The position numbers were made by a program, and so were the translations under genes. DNA of 64,000 bases from the NCBI RefSeq assembly GCF_000758305.1, contig NZ_CP009458.1:4464001-4528000 (forward strand), read 5' to 3'. Shown here piece after piece: positions 34,196 to 42,796 of this stretch (the stretch's first letter is position 1; each line of letters opens with the position of its first letter). The DNA comes from Cedecea neteri (GTDB taxonomy: Bacteria > Pseudomonadota > Gammaproteobacteria > Enterobacterales > Enterobacteriaceae). The notes below the pieces were generated by a model. The model made no database searches. It was given only the letters and a program-made list of their open reading frames with translations, and had not been told where the DNA came from.

Positions 34196-35173
34196 GTGAC
34201 AAAAACGAATTTAATTACCGGCTTTCTGGGCAGCGGTAAAACCACCACCATTTTGCATTTACTGGCCAACAAGCCCGCCGATGAAAAATGGGCGGTGCTG
34301 GTCAATGAATTTGGTGAAGTGGGCATTGATGGTGCCCTGCTGGCAGACAGCGGCGCGCTGTTGAAAGAGATCCCTGGCGGCTGTATGTGCTGCGTTAACG
34401 GCCTGCCGATGCAGGTCGGCCTTAATACCCTGCTGCGCCAGGGCAAGCCAGACCGCCTGCTAATTGAACCCACCGGCCTTGGCCACCCGAAACAAATCCT
34501 GGATATGCTCACCGCTGACGTATATCAGCCGTGGATTGACCTGCGGGCCACGCTTTGCCTGCTCGACCCACGCCAGCTTCTGGATGAAAAAGCCCTGAAT
34601 AATGACAACTTCCGCGACCAGCTAGCCGCGGCGGACGTCGTTGTGGCGAATAAACAAGATCGCGCCACGTCGGAAAGCCAGGCCGCTTTAGATAGCTGGT
34701 ATCAAAATAATGGCGACGGCCGCGAGCTGGTTCACGCGGAAAAAGGGGGCGTCAGTATTGCGCTGCTCGATAAACCAAGACTGAACCAACGTGAACTGCC
34801 GTCCAGCCCTGAGCACCAGCATGCCCAATCGGTCCCTCATGGCCTTGCCGCGCTGAGCCTGCCGGGGCATCAGCGCTGGCGTCGGAGCGTGAACAGCGGG
34901 CAGGGTTATTACGCCTGTGGTTGGATTTTCGATGAAGAAACCGTTTTCGACACCATTGGCCTGCTGGAGTGGGCACGTCTTGCCCCGGTTGAGCGGGTCA
35001 AAGGCGTGCTGCGTATTCCCGAAGGCCTGGTGCGTATCAACCGCCAGGGCAACGACCTGCATATTGAAACGCAATCCGCACCACCGCTGGATAGCCGCAT
35101 CGAATTGATTCACCTGGCTCAGCCTGACTGGAATGCCCTGCAATCCAGCCTGTTGAGCTTACGTTTAAGTTAG
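34196..35173 (+). CDS. yeiR: YeiR, COG0523 (CobW-type) zinc-binding GTPase
   Basis: This is a 325-aa G3E-family P-loop GTPase thought to act as a zinc chaperone or metal insertase. Walker A GFLGSGKTT is at residues 9-17, the metal motif CxCC at 63-66 (GGCMCCVNG), and the G-box-like NKQD near residue 152. The C-terminal CobW domain follows. It starts at a GTG after CGGAG. It lies between yeiQ and lpxT as in E. coli. No zinc-regulator (Zur) box is apparent upstream. Confidence 0.92.
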   Translation: MTKTNLITGFLGSGKTTTILHLLANKPADEKWAVLVNEFGEVGIDGALLADSGALLKEIPGGCMCCVNGLPMQVGLNTLLRQGKPDRLLIEPTGLGHPKQILDMLTADVYQPWIDLRATLCLLDPRQLLDEKALNNDNFRDQLAAADVVVANKQDRATSESQAALDSWYQNNGDGRELVHAEKGGVSIALLDKPRLNQRELPSSPEHQHAQSVPHGLAALSLPGHQRWRRSVNSGQGYYACGWIFDEETVFDTIGLLEWARLAPVERVKGVLRIPEGLVRINRQGNDLHIETQSAPPLDSRIELIHLAQPDWNALQSSLLSLRLS

Positions 35174-35218
35174 CGCGTCTACCTTTGCGCCCCCGTAATG
35201 AGATTTAGAAGCTGTATC

Positions 35219-35923
35219 ATGATTAATCGCCTTCCGCTTATCCTGCTCCTGAACGTCCTGGGCATCGCCCTGTTCTTCAGCTGGTACCTGCCAGAGAACC
35301 ATGGATTTTGGTTCAACATCGACGCCTCGCTGTTCCATTTCTTTAATAATGAACTGGTCAAGAGCCATACCTTTTTAACGCTGATTGCCATCACCAATAA
35401 CCGGGCCTTCGACGGCATTTCGCTGCTAGCAATGGGCGCGCTGTTTTCCTGGTTCTGGCTGCATGAAGATGGCGCGGGCCGCCGCCGCCTGGTCCTGATG
35501 GGCGTGGTGATGCTGCTCTGCGCCGTGGTCATCAACCAGCTCGGCCACCTTATCCCGGTGGTGCACGCCAGCCCAACTCTGTACTTTAAAGACATTTATC
35601 GCGTCAGCGAGCTGCTGCACTTCCCGACGAAAGACGCCTCAAGCGACAGCTTCCCCGGCGATCACGGCCTGATGCTGCTCATCTTCACCGGTTTTATGCT
35701 GCGTTATTTCGGCCCACGAGCGTTTCTTATTGCCGTCGCGATCTTCTTTGTCTTCTCTTCACCAAGAATAATGATAGGCGCGCACTGGTTTACCGATGTC
35801 TACGTCGGGTCACTCTCTATTGCTCTGGTTGGCCTGCCCTGGGTGCTATTAACCCCAATCAGCGACCGGTTAATTTCTATACTGAACCGTACTGTTCCGG
35901 GAAAATATAAAGCGTCCCGCTGA
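35219..35923 (+). CDS. lpxT: LpxT, undecaprenyl-pyrophosphate-dependent lipid A 1-phosphate kinase
   Basis: LpxT transfers a phosphate from undecaprenyl pyrophosphate to the lipid A 1-position on the periplasmic side of the inner membrane. It has 234 aa, about six membrane helices and PAP2 motifs KDASSDSFPGDHG and GAHWFTDVYVGS. The ATG at 35219 (MINRLPLILLLN) was chosen over an ATG at 35198, which lacks a ribosome site and adds MRFRSCI not present in E. coli. Formerly yeiU; yeiR-lpxT-mepS synteny matches. Confidence 0.92.
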   Translation: MINRLPLILLLNVLGIALFFSWYLPENHGFWFNIDASLFHFFNNELVKSHTFLTLIAITNNRAFDGISLLAMGALFSWFWLHEDGAGRRRLVLMGVVMLLCAVVINQLGHLIPVVHASPTLYFKDIYRVSELLHFPTKDASSDSFPGDHGLMLLIFTGFMLRYFGPRAFLIAVAIFFVFSSPRIMIGAHWFTDVYVGSLSIALVGLPWVLLTPISDRLISILNRTVPGKYKASR

Positions 35924-35953
35924 CGGTTAATAAGTGATGAAGATAGTCAACGA

Positions 35954-35985
35954 GCAGAGGCTATCAGGGCCTTTGCTTATTTTTT
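35954..35985 (+). terminator. Terminator of lpxT
   Basis: GCAGAGGC (35954-35961) pairs with GCCTTTGC (35969-35976) with one mismatch, followed by TTATTTTTT. Confidence 0.75.
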
Positions 35986-36342
35986 CAGCATCATGACAGT
36001 AAGATGAATATTTACTCATACAAAATCCGCTTCAATTTGAATGACCTGACGATAAAACCAGCAGAATCGCCGATCATTTGTTCGAAATAACCTTTCGCGA
36101 CGAATCATCACAATTTCTTATAAAAATAAGAATAAAAACGCTCGCATAGCCTGGTTTTATCGGGTAGTCTCGGGAAAGTTTGCTCTGCGGCTGATCTATT
36201 TGTGCTGTGAATAAAAGTGTGCGATGTTCCACATTTTTGTGCATGAATAATTGTCTCGTGGCTTTTAGGTAATTAGTCTCGTCACGTTGGTATTTTTGTA
36301 TAACGAATTATTCGTTAAGGACATCAAGGGAAAACAAACAAA
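35986..36342. promoter_or_regulatory. Long AT-rich leader/promoter region of mepS
   Basis: This stretch of about 357 bp has no plausible gene. It is AT-rich, with several A/T tracts around 36110-36145 and 36285-36310. A perfect 17-bp palindrome TAACGAATTATTCGTTA (36301-36317) lies 25 bp before the mepS ATG and overlaps the expected ribosome-binding region, so it could be an operator or a leader hairpin. No tRNA or known small RNA was recognised. Confidence 0.55.
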
Positions 36343-36909
36343 ATGGTCAAATCTCAGCCTATTTTGAGATACATCTTGCGGGCGATACCCGCGATTGCGG
36401 TGGCAGTTATGCTCTCCGCCTGTAGTTCGACTAACACAGCAAATATGCATTCTGAGACGCATGCAGTCGGTGAAAAAGATGGTTTTTTACTGCAAGCCTC
36501 TCAGGATGAATTCGAAGAGATGGTTCGTAATGTTGACGTGAAGTCACGCATTATGGAGCAATACGCGAGCTGGAAAGGTGTACGCTACCGTCTTGGCGGC
36601 AGCAGCAGAGCTGGCATTGATTGTTCTGCCTTCGTGCAGCGCACGTTCCAGGAACAGTTTGGTTTAACCCTGCCTCGTTCAACGTCTGAGCAGCAGGAGT
36701 CCGGTAAATCTGTTTCGCGTAACAAGTTACGCACCGGCGATTTAGTGCTGTTCCGTGCAGGTTCAACTGGCCGTCATGTAGGCATCTACATTGGGAATAA
36801 CCAATTTGTACATGCTTCCACCAGCAGCGGCGTTGTGATTTCCAGCATGGACGAGCCTTACTGGAAGAAGCGTTACAACGAAGCGCGTCGGGTGCTAAGC
36901 CGCAGCTAA
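36343..36909 (+). CDS. mepS: MepS, murein DD-endopeptidase lipoprotein
   Basis: MepS (Spr) cleaves D-Ala-mDAP cross-links to let peptidoglycan expand and is degraded by Prc-NlpI in E. coli. It has 188 aa: a lipoprotein signal with lipobox LSAC (Cys27) and an NlpC/P60 domain with catalytic Cys94 (GIDCSAFVQ), His145 (RHVGIYI) and His157 (FVHAS). The sequence is close to full identity with E. coli in the catalytic domain. It has its own long leader and terminator. Confidence 0.96.
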   Translation: MVKSQPILRYILRAIPAIAVAVMLSACSSTNTANMHSETHAVGEKDGFLLQASQDEFEEMVRNVDVKSRIMEQYASWKGVRYRLGGSSRAGIDCSAFVQRTFQEQFGLTLPRSTSEQQESGKSVSRNKLRTGDLVLFRAGSTGRHVGIYIGNNQFVHASTSSGVVISSMDEPYWKKRYNEARRVLSRS

Positions 36910-36977
36910 CGCCGCAGTAAGATATGTTTTGTTGAGAGTTATTCCCTTGGCTACTCAGCAAAAGCACCAACGTTAAG

Positions 36978-37002
36978 AACGCTGCCAATGCAGCGTTTTT
37001 TT
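36978..37002 (+). terminator. Terminator of mepS
   Basis: AACGCTGC-CAAT-GCAGCGTT is a perfect 8-bp stem followed by a T-run (seven T in a row). Confidence 0.93.
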
Positions 37003-37160
37003 ATGCCTGTAATTCAGACGTTTACTCTTTTCGCTAAAAATTGAAAAATGAAATAGTTACCTTGTGAAACAAGTTAAACAATTTCCTGGTTATGGGTTAT
37101 AGTCAGAAAAAAGCACAAAACAAACGATGATTCGCTTGCCCCTGCGGGACTCATAATTCC

Positions 37161-38741
37161 ATGTCTTATAGAAATATTTTTTCGCGCTACTTTAGCACCC
37201 CAAAGCAGATAGTCGCGTTTAGCCTGCTGATGGGATTATGTGCCGCATTATTTATCGGCGGGCTAACCAGCCTGGCACTCCATTCCAAGCGGGAGTCCGC
37301 TTATAATCTCCTCTCTCGCGACATCAGCAACTATCTCGATACCTTCTTTAAAGATCTTCACGCCACCGCCGAGGGTATCCAGCCTTTAACCATGAACGAG
37401 TGTGAAAGGGTCAGCGGTGAACTGACTTCTCGTGCGGCTTTTAATCCCAATGTACGAGCCTTTTTGCTGGTGCGTAACGGCATCGCCTACTGCTCTTCCG
37501 CCACCGGCAACATGGAAATGTCGATGGATGCGCTGGAGCCCGAACTGAACATCAATAAAACCGTCGACCTGGCGATCATGAACGGCACACCAATGATGCC
37601 GGGCAAGCCGGTGATTGCCGCCTGGTTTCTTAACCCACTGGCCTCGGGGCGCGGCGTTTTTACTACGCTAAACGTCAATCTTACGCCCTACCTGGTGTTC
37701 ACCTCCCGCCAGCAGGACATCAGCTCCATGGCGCTGGTGGTAGGCAACAAGGCGCTCACGTCCTATTCACCCGACGTGATAAATACCGATGAGCTTCCCC
37801 CCTCGCCCACCAGAATTTCTGTGCTTAACGGCTACCCGATTAAACTCTACATTTATGGTACGCCGTGGCCGCTGGAGGACATTCAACTGGCCATTCTGGC
37901 CGGGTTATTATCCGGCCTGTTGAGCGCCGCGCTGTGTGGTTACTTTCTGTCGGTCAAAGTACGGGCGGGGAAAGAAATTCTTACCGGCATCAAGCGGGGG
38001 CAATTTTTTGTTGTTTATCAGCCCGTGGTCGACTCACAGGCTCTGCAGATGCGTGGCATAGAGGTGCTGATGCGCTGGGAGCACCCAACGGCGGGTATGA
38101 TCCCCCCGGACGCGTTTATCGGCTTTGCCGAAGCTCAGCAGTTGATTGTGCCACTCACGCGCCATTTGTTTGAATTGATTGCCCGGGACGCACCTGCGCT
38201 GCAAAAAGTTCTGCCCGCCGGAGCCAAGCTGGGCGTGAATCTCGCCCCAAGCCATCTTCACTCCCCGACGTTTAAGCAGGATATTCAGGCCTTCGCCGCT
38301 TCACTGCCGCCGCACCATTTCCAGTTAGTGTTTGAGATAACCGAGCGCGACATGCTGAAAGAAAAAGAAGCCATGGGCATTTTCGCCTGGCTGCACGAGC
38401 AGGGGTTTGAAATTGCGGTGGATGACTTCGGCACCGGCCACAGCGCGCTGATTTACCTCGAGCGTTTTACGCTGGATTATCTGAAGATTGACCGCGGCTT
38501 CGTCAACTCTATCGGGATGGAAACGGTGACTGCGCCGGTGCTGGACGCCGTGCTGACGCTGGCTCAGCGCCTGAACATGAACACGGTAGCGGAAGGGGTA
38601 GAAACGCCGGAGCAGGCGAAATGGCTTATTGAGCGCGGCTGTAACTTCCTGCAAGGCTATTACTTCAGCCGCCCCCTGACCCTAAGCCAGCTTGTCAGTT
38701 GGAACCCTTCCCACACGCTTTATGACGAATTGAAAGACTGA
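37161..38741 (+). CDS. pdeN: PdeN (Rtn), CSS-EAL cyclic-di-GMP phosphodiesterase
   Basis: This 526-aa inner-membrane enzyme degrades c-di-GMP. Its N-terminal membrane helix (about 20-40) is followed by a periplasmic CSS domain (Cys-Ser-Ser at YCSSATG, with another Cys in NECERVS), a second helix (about 240-263) and an EAL domain. The EAL motif itself reads EVL (GIEVLMRWEHP), as in E. coli PdeN; catalytic features FEITERD, VDDFGTGHSAL, YLKIDRGFV and AEGVET are complete, so activity is expected. Periplasmic cysteine oxidation is known to regulate this class. Confidence 0.93.
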   Translation: MSYRNIFSRYFSTPKQIVAFSLLMGLCAALFIGGLTSLALHSKRESAYNLLSRDISNYLDTFFKDLHATAEGIQPLTMNECERVSGELTSRAAFNPNVRAFLLVRNGIAYCSSATGNMEMSMDALEPELNINKTVDLAIMNGTPMMPGKPVIAAWFLNPLASGRGVFTTLNVNLTPYLVFTSRQQDISSMALVVGNKALTSYSPDVINTDELPPSPTRISVLNGYPIKLYIYGTPWPLEDIQLAILAGLLSGLLSAALCGYFLSVKVRAGKEILTGIKRGQFFVVYQPVVDSQALQMRGIEVLMRWEHPTAGMIPPDAFIGFAEAQQLIVPLTRHLFELIARDAPALQKVLPAGAKLGVNLAPSHLHSPTFKQDIQAFAASLPPHHFQLVFEITERDMLKEKEAMGIFAWLHEQGFEIAVDDFGTGHSALIYLERFTLDYLKIDRGFVNSIGMETVTAPVLDAVLTLAQRLNMNTVAEGVETPEQAKWLIERGCNFLQGYYFSRPLTLSQLVSWNPSHTLYDELKD

Positions 38742-38849
38742 CAGGCATTGCGCAATCTTCATCGGCTAACTTATGATTAACCATCATGGGCTTACCGGGC
38801 GCGGCCGCGTGACGCCTGCGCTTTCCCACCCACCGGGCAAGGAATGAAG

Positions 38850-40673
38850 ATGACAAAAGCTGTACGTGCACTGATGCTGCTTTGCCTGAGCACCTTTTCC
38901 CTTACGCCACGCGCCGCAGAGATAAACGAAAGCTACTCTTTTGCCGTCCTGGGCGAACCTAAATACGCTGTCAACTTCACGCAGTTTGATTACGTCAATC
39001 CCGCAGCCCCCAAGGGCGGTAATATCACGCTCTCGGCGATTGGCACTTTTGATAACTTCAACCGTTTTGCCATGAGGGGTAACCCGGGCGTTCGCACCGA
39101 CACGCTGTACGACCCGCTGTTCACCACTTCTGATGACGAACCCGGCAGCTATTATCCTTTGATTGCCGAGATGGCCCGCTACCCGTCCAACTTTGCGTGG
39201 GCTGAAGTGTCCATTAACCCGCGAGCCCGCTTTCAGGATGGCAGCCCAATTACCGCCCAAGACGTCGCATTTACCTTCAATAAATTCATGACGGAAGGCG
39301 TGCCGCAGTTCCGCCTGATTTACAAAGGGGCGACGGTACGCGCCATTGCGCCGCTCACCGTGCGTATTGAGCTTGCCACGCCGAGCAAAGACCGGATGCT
39401 GGGCCTGTTTTCGCTCCCGGTGTTCCCGGAGAAATTCTGGAAGGATCACAAGCTGAGCGACCCGCTCTCCTCCCCACCGCTTTCCAGCGGGCCGTATAAA
39501 ATCACCGACTGGAAAATGGGGCAATACATCACCTATTCGCGAGTGCGGGATTACTGGGCGGCAAATCTACCCGTTAACCGTGGGCGCTGGAACTTTAATA
39601 CCATCCGCTACGACTATTATCTTGATGACGACGTGGCTTTTGAGGCGTTCAAGGCCGGGGCGTTTGATTATCGTACTGAAGTCTCAGCCAAAAACTGGGC
39701 CACGCGCTACATCGGGAAAAACTTCAGCAACCATTACATCGTCAAGGATGAGCAGAAAAACGAATCCGCCCAGGATACCCGCTGGCTGGCGTTTAACATC
39801 CAGCGCCCCATTTTCAGCGACCGCCGGGTAAGGGAAGCCATCGGCCTGGCCTTTGATTTTGAGTGGATGAACAAGGCGCTGTTTTATGGCGCTTACAGCC
39901 GGGCCAACAGCTATTTTCAGAATACGGAATACGCCGCTCGCGGTTACCCGGATGCCGACGAACTGATGCTGCTGGCGCCGATGAAAAAGGATCTCCCACC
40001 GGAGGTCTTTACCTCAATCTATAATCCGCCTAAATCTGACGGACGCGGGTTTGACCGGGAAAACCTGCTCAAGGCGCTCAGCCTGCTGAAAGAAGCGGGC
40101 TGGGAGTTAAAAGACCAGAAGCTGGTAAACGTAGCCACTGGCCAGCCGTTTGTGTTCGAACTGCTGACCGGCACGACCGGCAACACGCAATGGATCCTCC
40201 CCTTCCAGCGCAATTTGCAGCGCCTGGGCATTACCATGAATATTCGTCAGGTCGATAACTCGCAGCTTTCAAGTCGCCTGCGCAGCCGTGATTACGACAT
40301 GATGCCCCGACTTTACAGCGCGATGCCTTACCCAAGCCCGGATTTACAAATCATCTGGGCATCGGAGTACATCAATTCGAGCTATAACGCACCCGGCGTG
40401 CAAAGCCCGGTTATCGACAAGCTTATTGAGATGATTATCGCCAGCCAGGGTGATAAGAAAAAACTGCTGCCGCTGGGCCGCGCCCTCGACCGCGTGCTGA
40501 CCTGGAACAACTACATGCTGCCGATGTGGTATACGTCAGCCGACCGCCAGGCTTGGTGGAATAAGTTCTCCCGCCCGGCCATCCGTCCAATCTATAACAA
40601 CGGCTTTGATAACTGGTGGTATGACGTAAACAAAGCGGCGAAGCTGCCTGCCGACCGACGCCAGGGGGACTAA
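38850..40673 (+). CDS. yejA: YejA, periplasmic oligopeptide-binding protein
   Basis: YejA is the substrate-binding protein of the YejABEF ABC importer, which in E. coli takes up peptides and microcin C. It is an SBP family 5 protein of 607 aa with a signal peptide cleaved near TPRAAEINES. Features include VNPAAPKGGNITLSA, the FQDGSPITAQDVAFTF motif and DRRVREAIGLAFD. The ATG at 38850 is preferred to that at 38844 because AAGGA abuts the first ATG but is 6 bp from the second. It is the first gene of yejABEF. Confidence 0.94.
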   Translation: MTKAVRALMLLCLSTFSLTPRAAEINESYSFAVLGEPKYAVNFTQFDYVNPAAPKGGNITLSAIGTFDNFNRFAMRGNPGVRTDTLYDPLFTTSDDEPGSYYPLIAEMARYPSNFAWAEVSINPRARFQDGSPITAQDVAFTFNKFMTEGVPQFRLIYKGATVRAIAPLTVRIELATPSKDRMLGLFSLPVFPEKFWKDHKLSDPLSSPPLSSGPYKITDWKMGQYITYSRVRDYWAANLPVNRGRWNFNTIRYDYYLDDDVAFEAFKAGAFDYRTEVSAKNWATRYIGKNFSNHYIVKDEQKNESAQDTRWLAFNIQRPIFSDRRVREAIGLAFDFEWMNKALFYGAYSRANSYFQNTEYAARGYPDADELMLLAPMKKDLPPEVFTSIYNPPKSDGRGFDRENLLKALSLLKEAGWELKDQKLVNVATGQPFVFELLTGTTGNTQWILPFQRNLQRLGITMNIRQVDNSQLSSRLRSRDYDMMPRLYSAMPYPSPDLQIIWASEYINSSYNAPGVQSPVIDKLIEMIIASQGDKKKLLPLGRALDRVLTWNNYMLPMWYTSADRQAWWNKFSRPAIRPIYNNGFDNWWYDVNKAAKLPADRRQGD

Positions 40674-40674
40674 C

Positions 40675-41772
40675 GTGGGCGCTTATATTCTGCGGCGTTT
40701 GCTGCTAGTCATTCCCACCCTGTGGGCGATAATCACCATCAACTTTTTCATCGTGCAAATCGCACCAGGCGGCCCGGTTGATCAGGCTATTGCGGCCATA
40801 CAGATGGGCCACAGCAGCGGTATGCCGGGCATGAGTAACGACGCCATGGGCGGCGGCCATGCGCGCACCGGCGTGGGGGATGTCACCAGCAGCCAGTACC
40901 GGGGCGGCCGCGGCCTGGATCCGGAAGTGATAGCAGAGATTGTGCATCGCTACGGGTTCGATAAACCGCTGCACGAGCGCTATTTCACTATGCTCGGCGA
41001 CTATTTACGCTTCGACTTCGGCAACAGTCTGTTCCGTAGCTCCTCGGTGATTAAGCTGATAAAAGACAGCCTGCCCGTTTCCATTTCCATCGGGCTGTGG
41101 AGCACGCTGATTATCTATCTGGTGTCGATTCCGTTGGGGATCCGTAAAGCAGTCAGCAATGGCAGCAGTTTTGATATCTGGAGCAGCATTTTCATTATTA
41201 TCGGCTACGCCATTCCGGCGTTTTTGTTTGCCATCCTGCTGATTGTGCTGTTTGCCGGGGGCACTTATCTCGACTGGTTCCCACTGCGAGGGCTAACGTC
41301 GGCCAATTTTGAGACCCTGCCCTGGTACAGCAAAATCACCGATTACCTGTGGCACATCACGCTGCCCGTGCTGGCGACGGTCATCGGCGGCTTTGCCACA
41401 TTAACCATGCTGACGAAGAATTCCTTTCTCGATGAAATTCGCAAGCAATACGTGGTGACGGCGCGAGCCAAAGGGCTGGATGAGAAAAAAATTCTGTATC
41501 GCCACGTCTTTCGTAACGCGATGCTGCTGGTGATTGCCGGGTTCCCGGCGACGTTTATCAGCATGTTCTTCACAGGCTCGCTGCTGATTGAGGTGATGTT
41601 CTCGCTTAACGGGCTGGGTCTGTTGGGCTACGAAGCCACGATTTCCCGCGACTACCCGGTGATTTTCGGCACCCTTTATATTTTTAGTCTGATTGGCCTG
41701 CTGACCAACATCATCAGCGATGTTACCTACACGCTGGTCGACCCCCGTATCGATTTTGAGGGACGCGGATGA
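40675..41772 (+). CDS. yejB: YejB, peptide ABC permease
   Basis: This 365-aa DppB/OppB-type permease has an N-terminal membrane helix (RRLLLVIPTLWAIITINFFIVQIAPGGPV) and a long periplasmic segment. The EAA loop VTARAKGLDEKKILYRHVFRNAML precedes the last helices. The segment near residues 43-75 is Gly/Met/Ser-rich (GHSSGMPGMSNDAMGGGHA), longer and more Met-rich than I recall from E. coli. It starts at GTG one base after the yejA stop and overlaps yejE by ATGA. Confidence 0.94.
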   Translation: MGAYILRRLLLVIPTLWAIITINFFIVQIAPGGPVDQAIAAIQMGHSSGMPGMSNDAMGGGHARTGVGDVTSSQYRGGRGLDPEVIAEIVHRYGFDKPLHERYFTMLGDYLRFDFGNSLFRSSSVIKLIKDSLPVSISIGLWSTLIIYLVSIPLGIRKAVSNGSSFDIWSSIFIIIGYAIPAFLFAILLIVLFAGGTYLDWFPLRGLTSANFETLPWYSKITDYLWHITLPVLATVIGGFATLTMLTKNSFLDEIRKQYVVTARAKGLDEKKILYRHVFRNAMLLVIAGFPATFISMFFTGSLLIEVMFSLNGLGLLGYEATISRDYPVIFGTLYIFSLIGLLTNIISDVTYTLVDPRIDFEGRG

Positions 41773-42794
41773 GCCGATTAAGTCCGGTAAACCAGGCGCG
41801 CTGGGCACGCTTTCGTCAGAACCGTCGCGGCTACTGGTCGCTGTGGATCTTTGCGCTGATTTTTGTCCTGAGTATGGGGTCTGAGCTGGTCGCCAACGAG
41901 CGCCCGCTGGTGGTGAGCTACGAAGGCAAGCTCTGGTTCCCGGCGCTGAAAAACTACAGCGAAAGTGATTTTGGCGGCCCGCTCTCAACCCCTGCGGACT
42001 ACCAGGATCCCTGGTTAACAGAACGCCTGAATGAAAAAGGCTGGATCCTCTGGGCGCCGATCCGCTTTAGCAGCAACACCATCAACTACGCCAGCAATGT
42101 CCCTTTTCCTTCACCACCCAGCGCACAAAACTGGCTTGGTACCGACGCCAACGGCAGCGATGTGCTGGCGAGGATCCTCTACGGCACGCGCATTTCCGTG
42201 CTCTTCGGCCTGTTGCTGACCTTTTTCTCCAGCATCATTGGCGTGCTGGCCGGGGCGGTACAGGGCTATTACGGCGGGCGCATTGACCTGTGGGGACAGC
42301 GGTTGATTGAAGTCTGGTCCGGCATGCCGACGCTGTTTTTGATCATCATGCTCTCCAGCGTGGTACAGCCCAATTTTTGGTGGCTGCTGGGTATTACCGT
42401 TTTGTTTGGCTGGATGGGGCTGGTGGGCGTTGTGCGGGCAGAATTTTTGCGCACCCGCAACTTCGACTATATTCGGGCGGCGCAAGCCATGGGCGTCAGC
42501 GACTGGTCAATCATGACCCGGCATATGCTGCCCAACGCCATGGTGGCTACCCTGACCTTCCTGCCGTTCATTCTGTGTGCGTCGATAACAACCTTAACCT
42601 CACTGGATTTCCTCGGCTTTGGTCTGCCGCTGGGATCGCCGTCGCTGGGTGAACTCGTGTTACAGGGCAAAAACAACCTTCAGGCACCGTGGTTGGGCAT
42701 CTCTGCGTTCTTGTCTCTGGCCATTTTGCTCTCCCTGTTAATTTTTATTGGCGAAGCGGTTCGTGACGCCTTCGACCCGGCTAAGGCGCGCTGA
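41769..42794 (+). CDS. yejE: YejE, peptide ABC permease
   Basis: This 341-aa DppC/OppC-type permease pairs with YejB. It has the N-terminal OppC-N segment (RFRQNRRGYWSLWIFALIFVLSM), a large periplasmic insertion typical of YejE, LGTDANGSDVLARILYGTRIS, and the EAA loop YIRAAQAMGVSDWSIMTRHMLPNA. The start overlaps the yejB stop by four bases, and yejF begins 3 bp downstream, so all four genes form one operon. Confidence 0.94.
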   Translation: MSRLSPVNQARWARFRQNRRGYWSLWIFALIFVLSMGSELVANERPLVVSYEGKLWFPALKNYSESDFGGPLSTPADYQDPWLTERLNEKGWILWAPIRFSSNTINYASNVPFPSPPSAQNWLGTDANGSDVLARILYGTRISVLFGLLLTFFSSIIGVLAGAVQGYYGGRIDLWGQRLIEVWSGMPTLFLIIMLSSVVQPNFWWLLGITVLFGWMGLVGVVRAEFLRTRNFDYIRAAQAMGVSDWSIMTRHMLPNAMVATLTFLPFILCASITTLTSLDFLGFGLPLGSPSLGELVLQGKNNLQAPWLGISAFLSLAILLSLLIFIGEAVRDAFDPAKAR

Positions 42795-42796
42795 CC

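Noticed and set aside
38784..39524. 246-codon minus-strand frame opposite yejA
   Set aside because: Antisense to the 5' part of yejA, basic low-complexity translation, no ribosome site.
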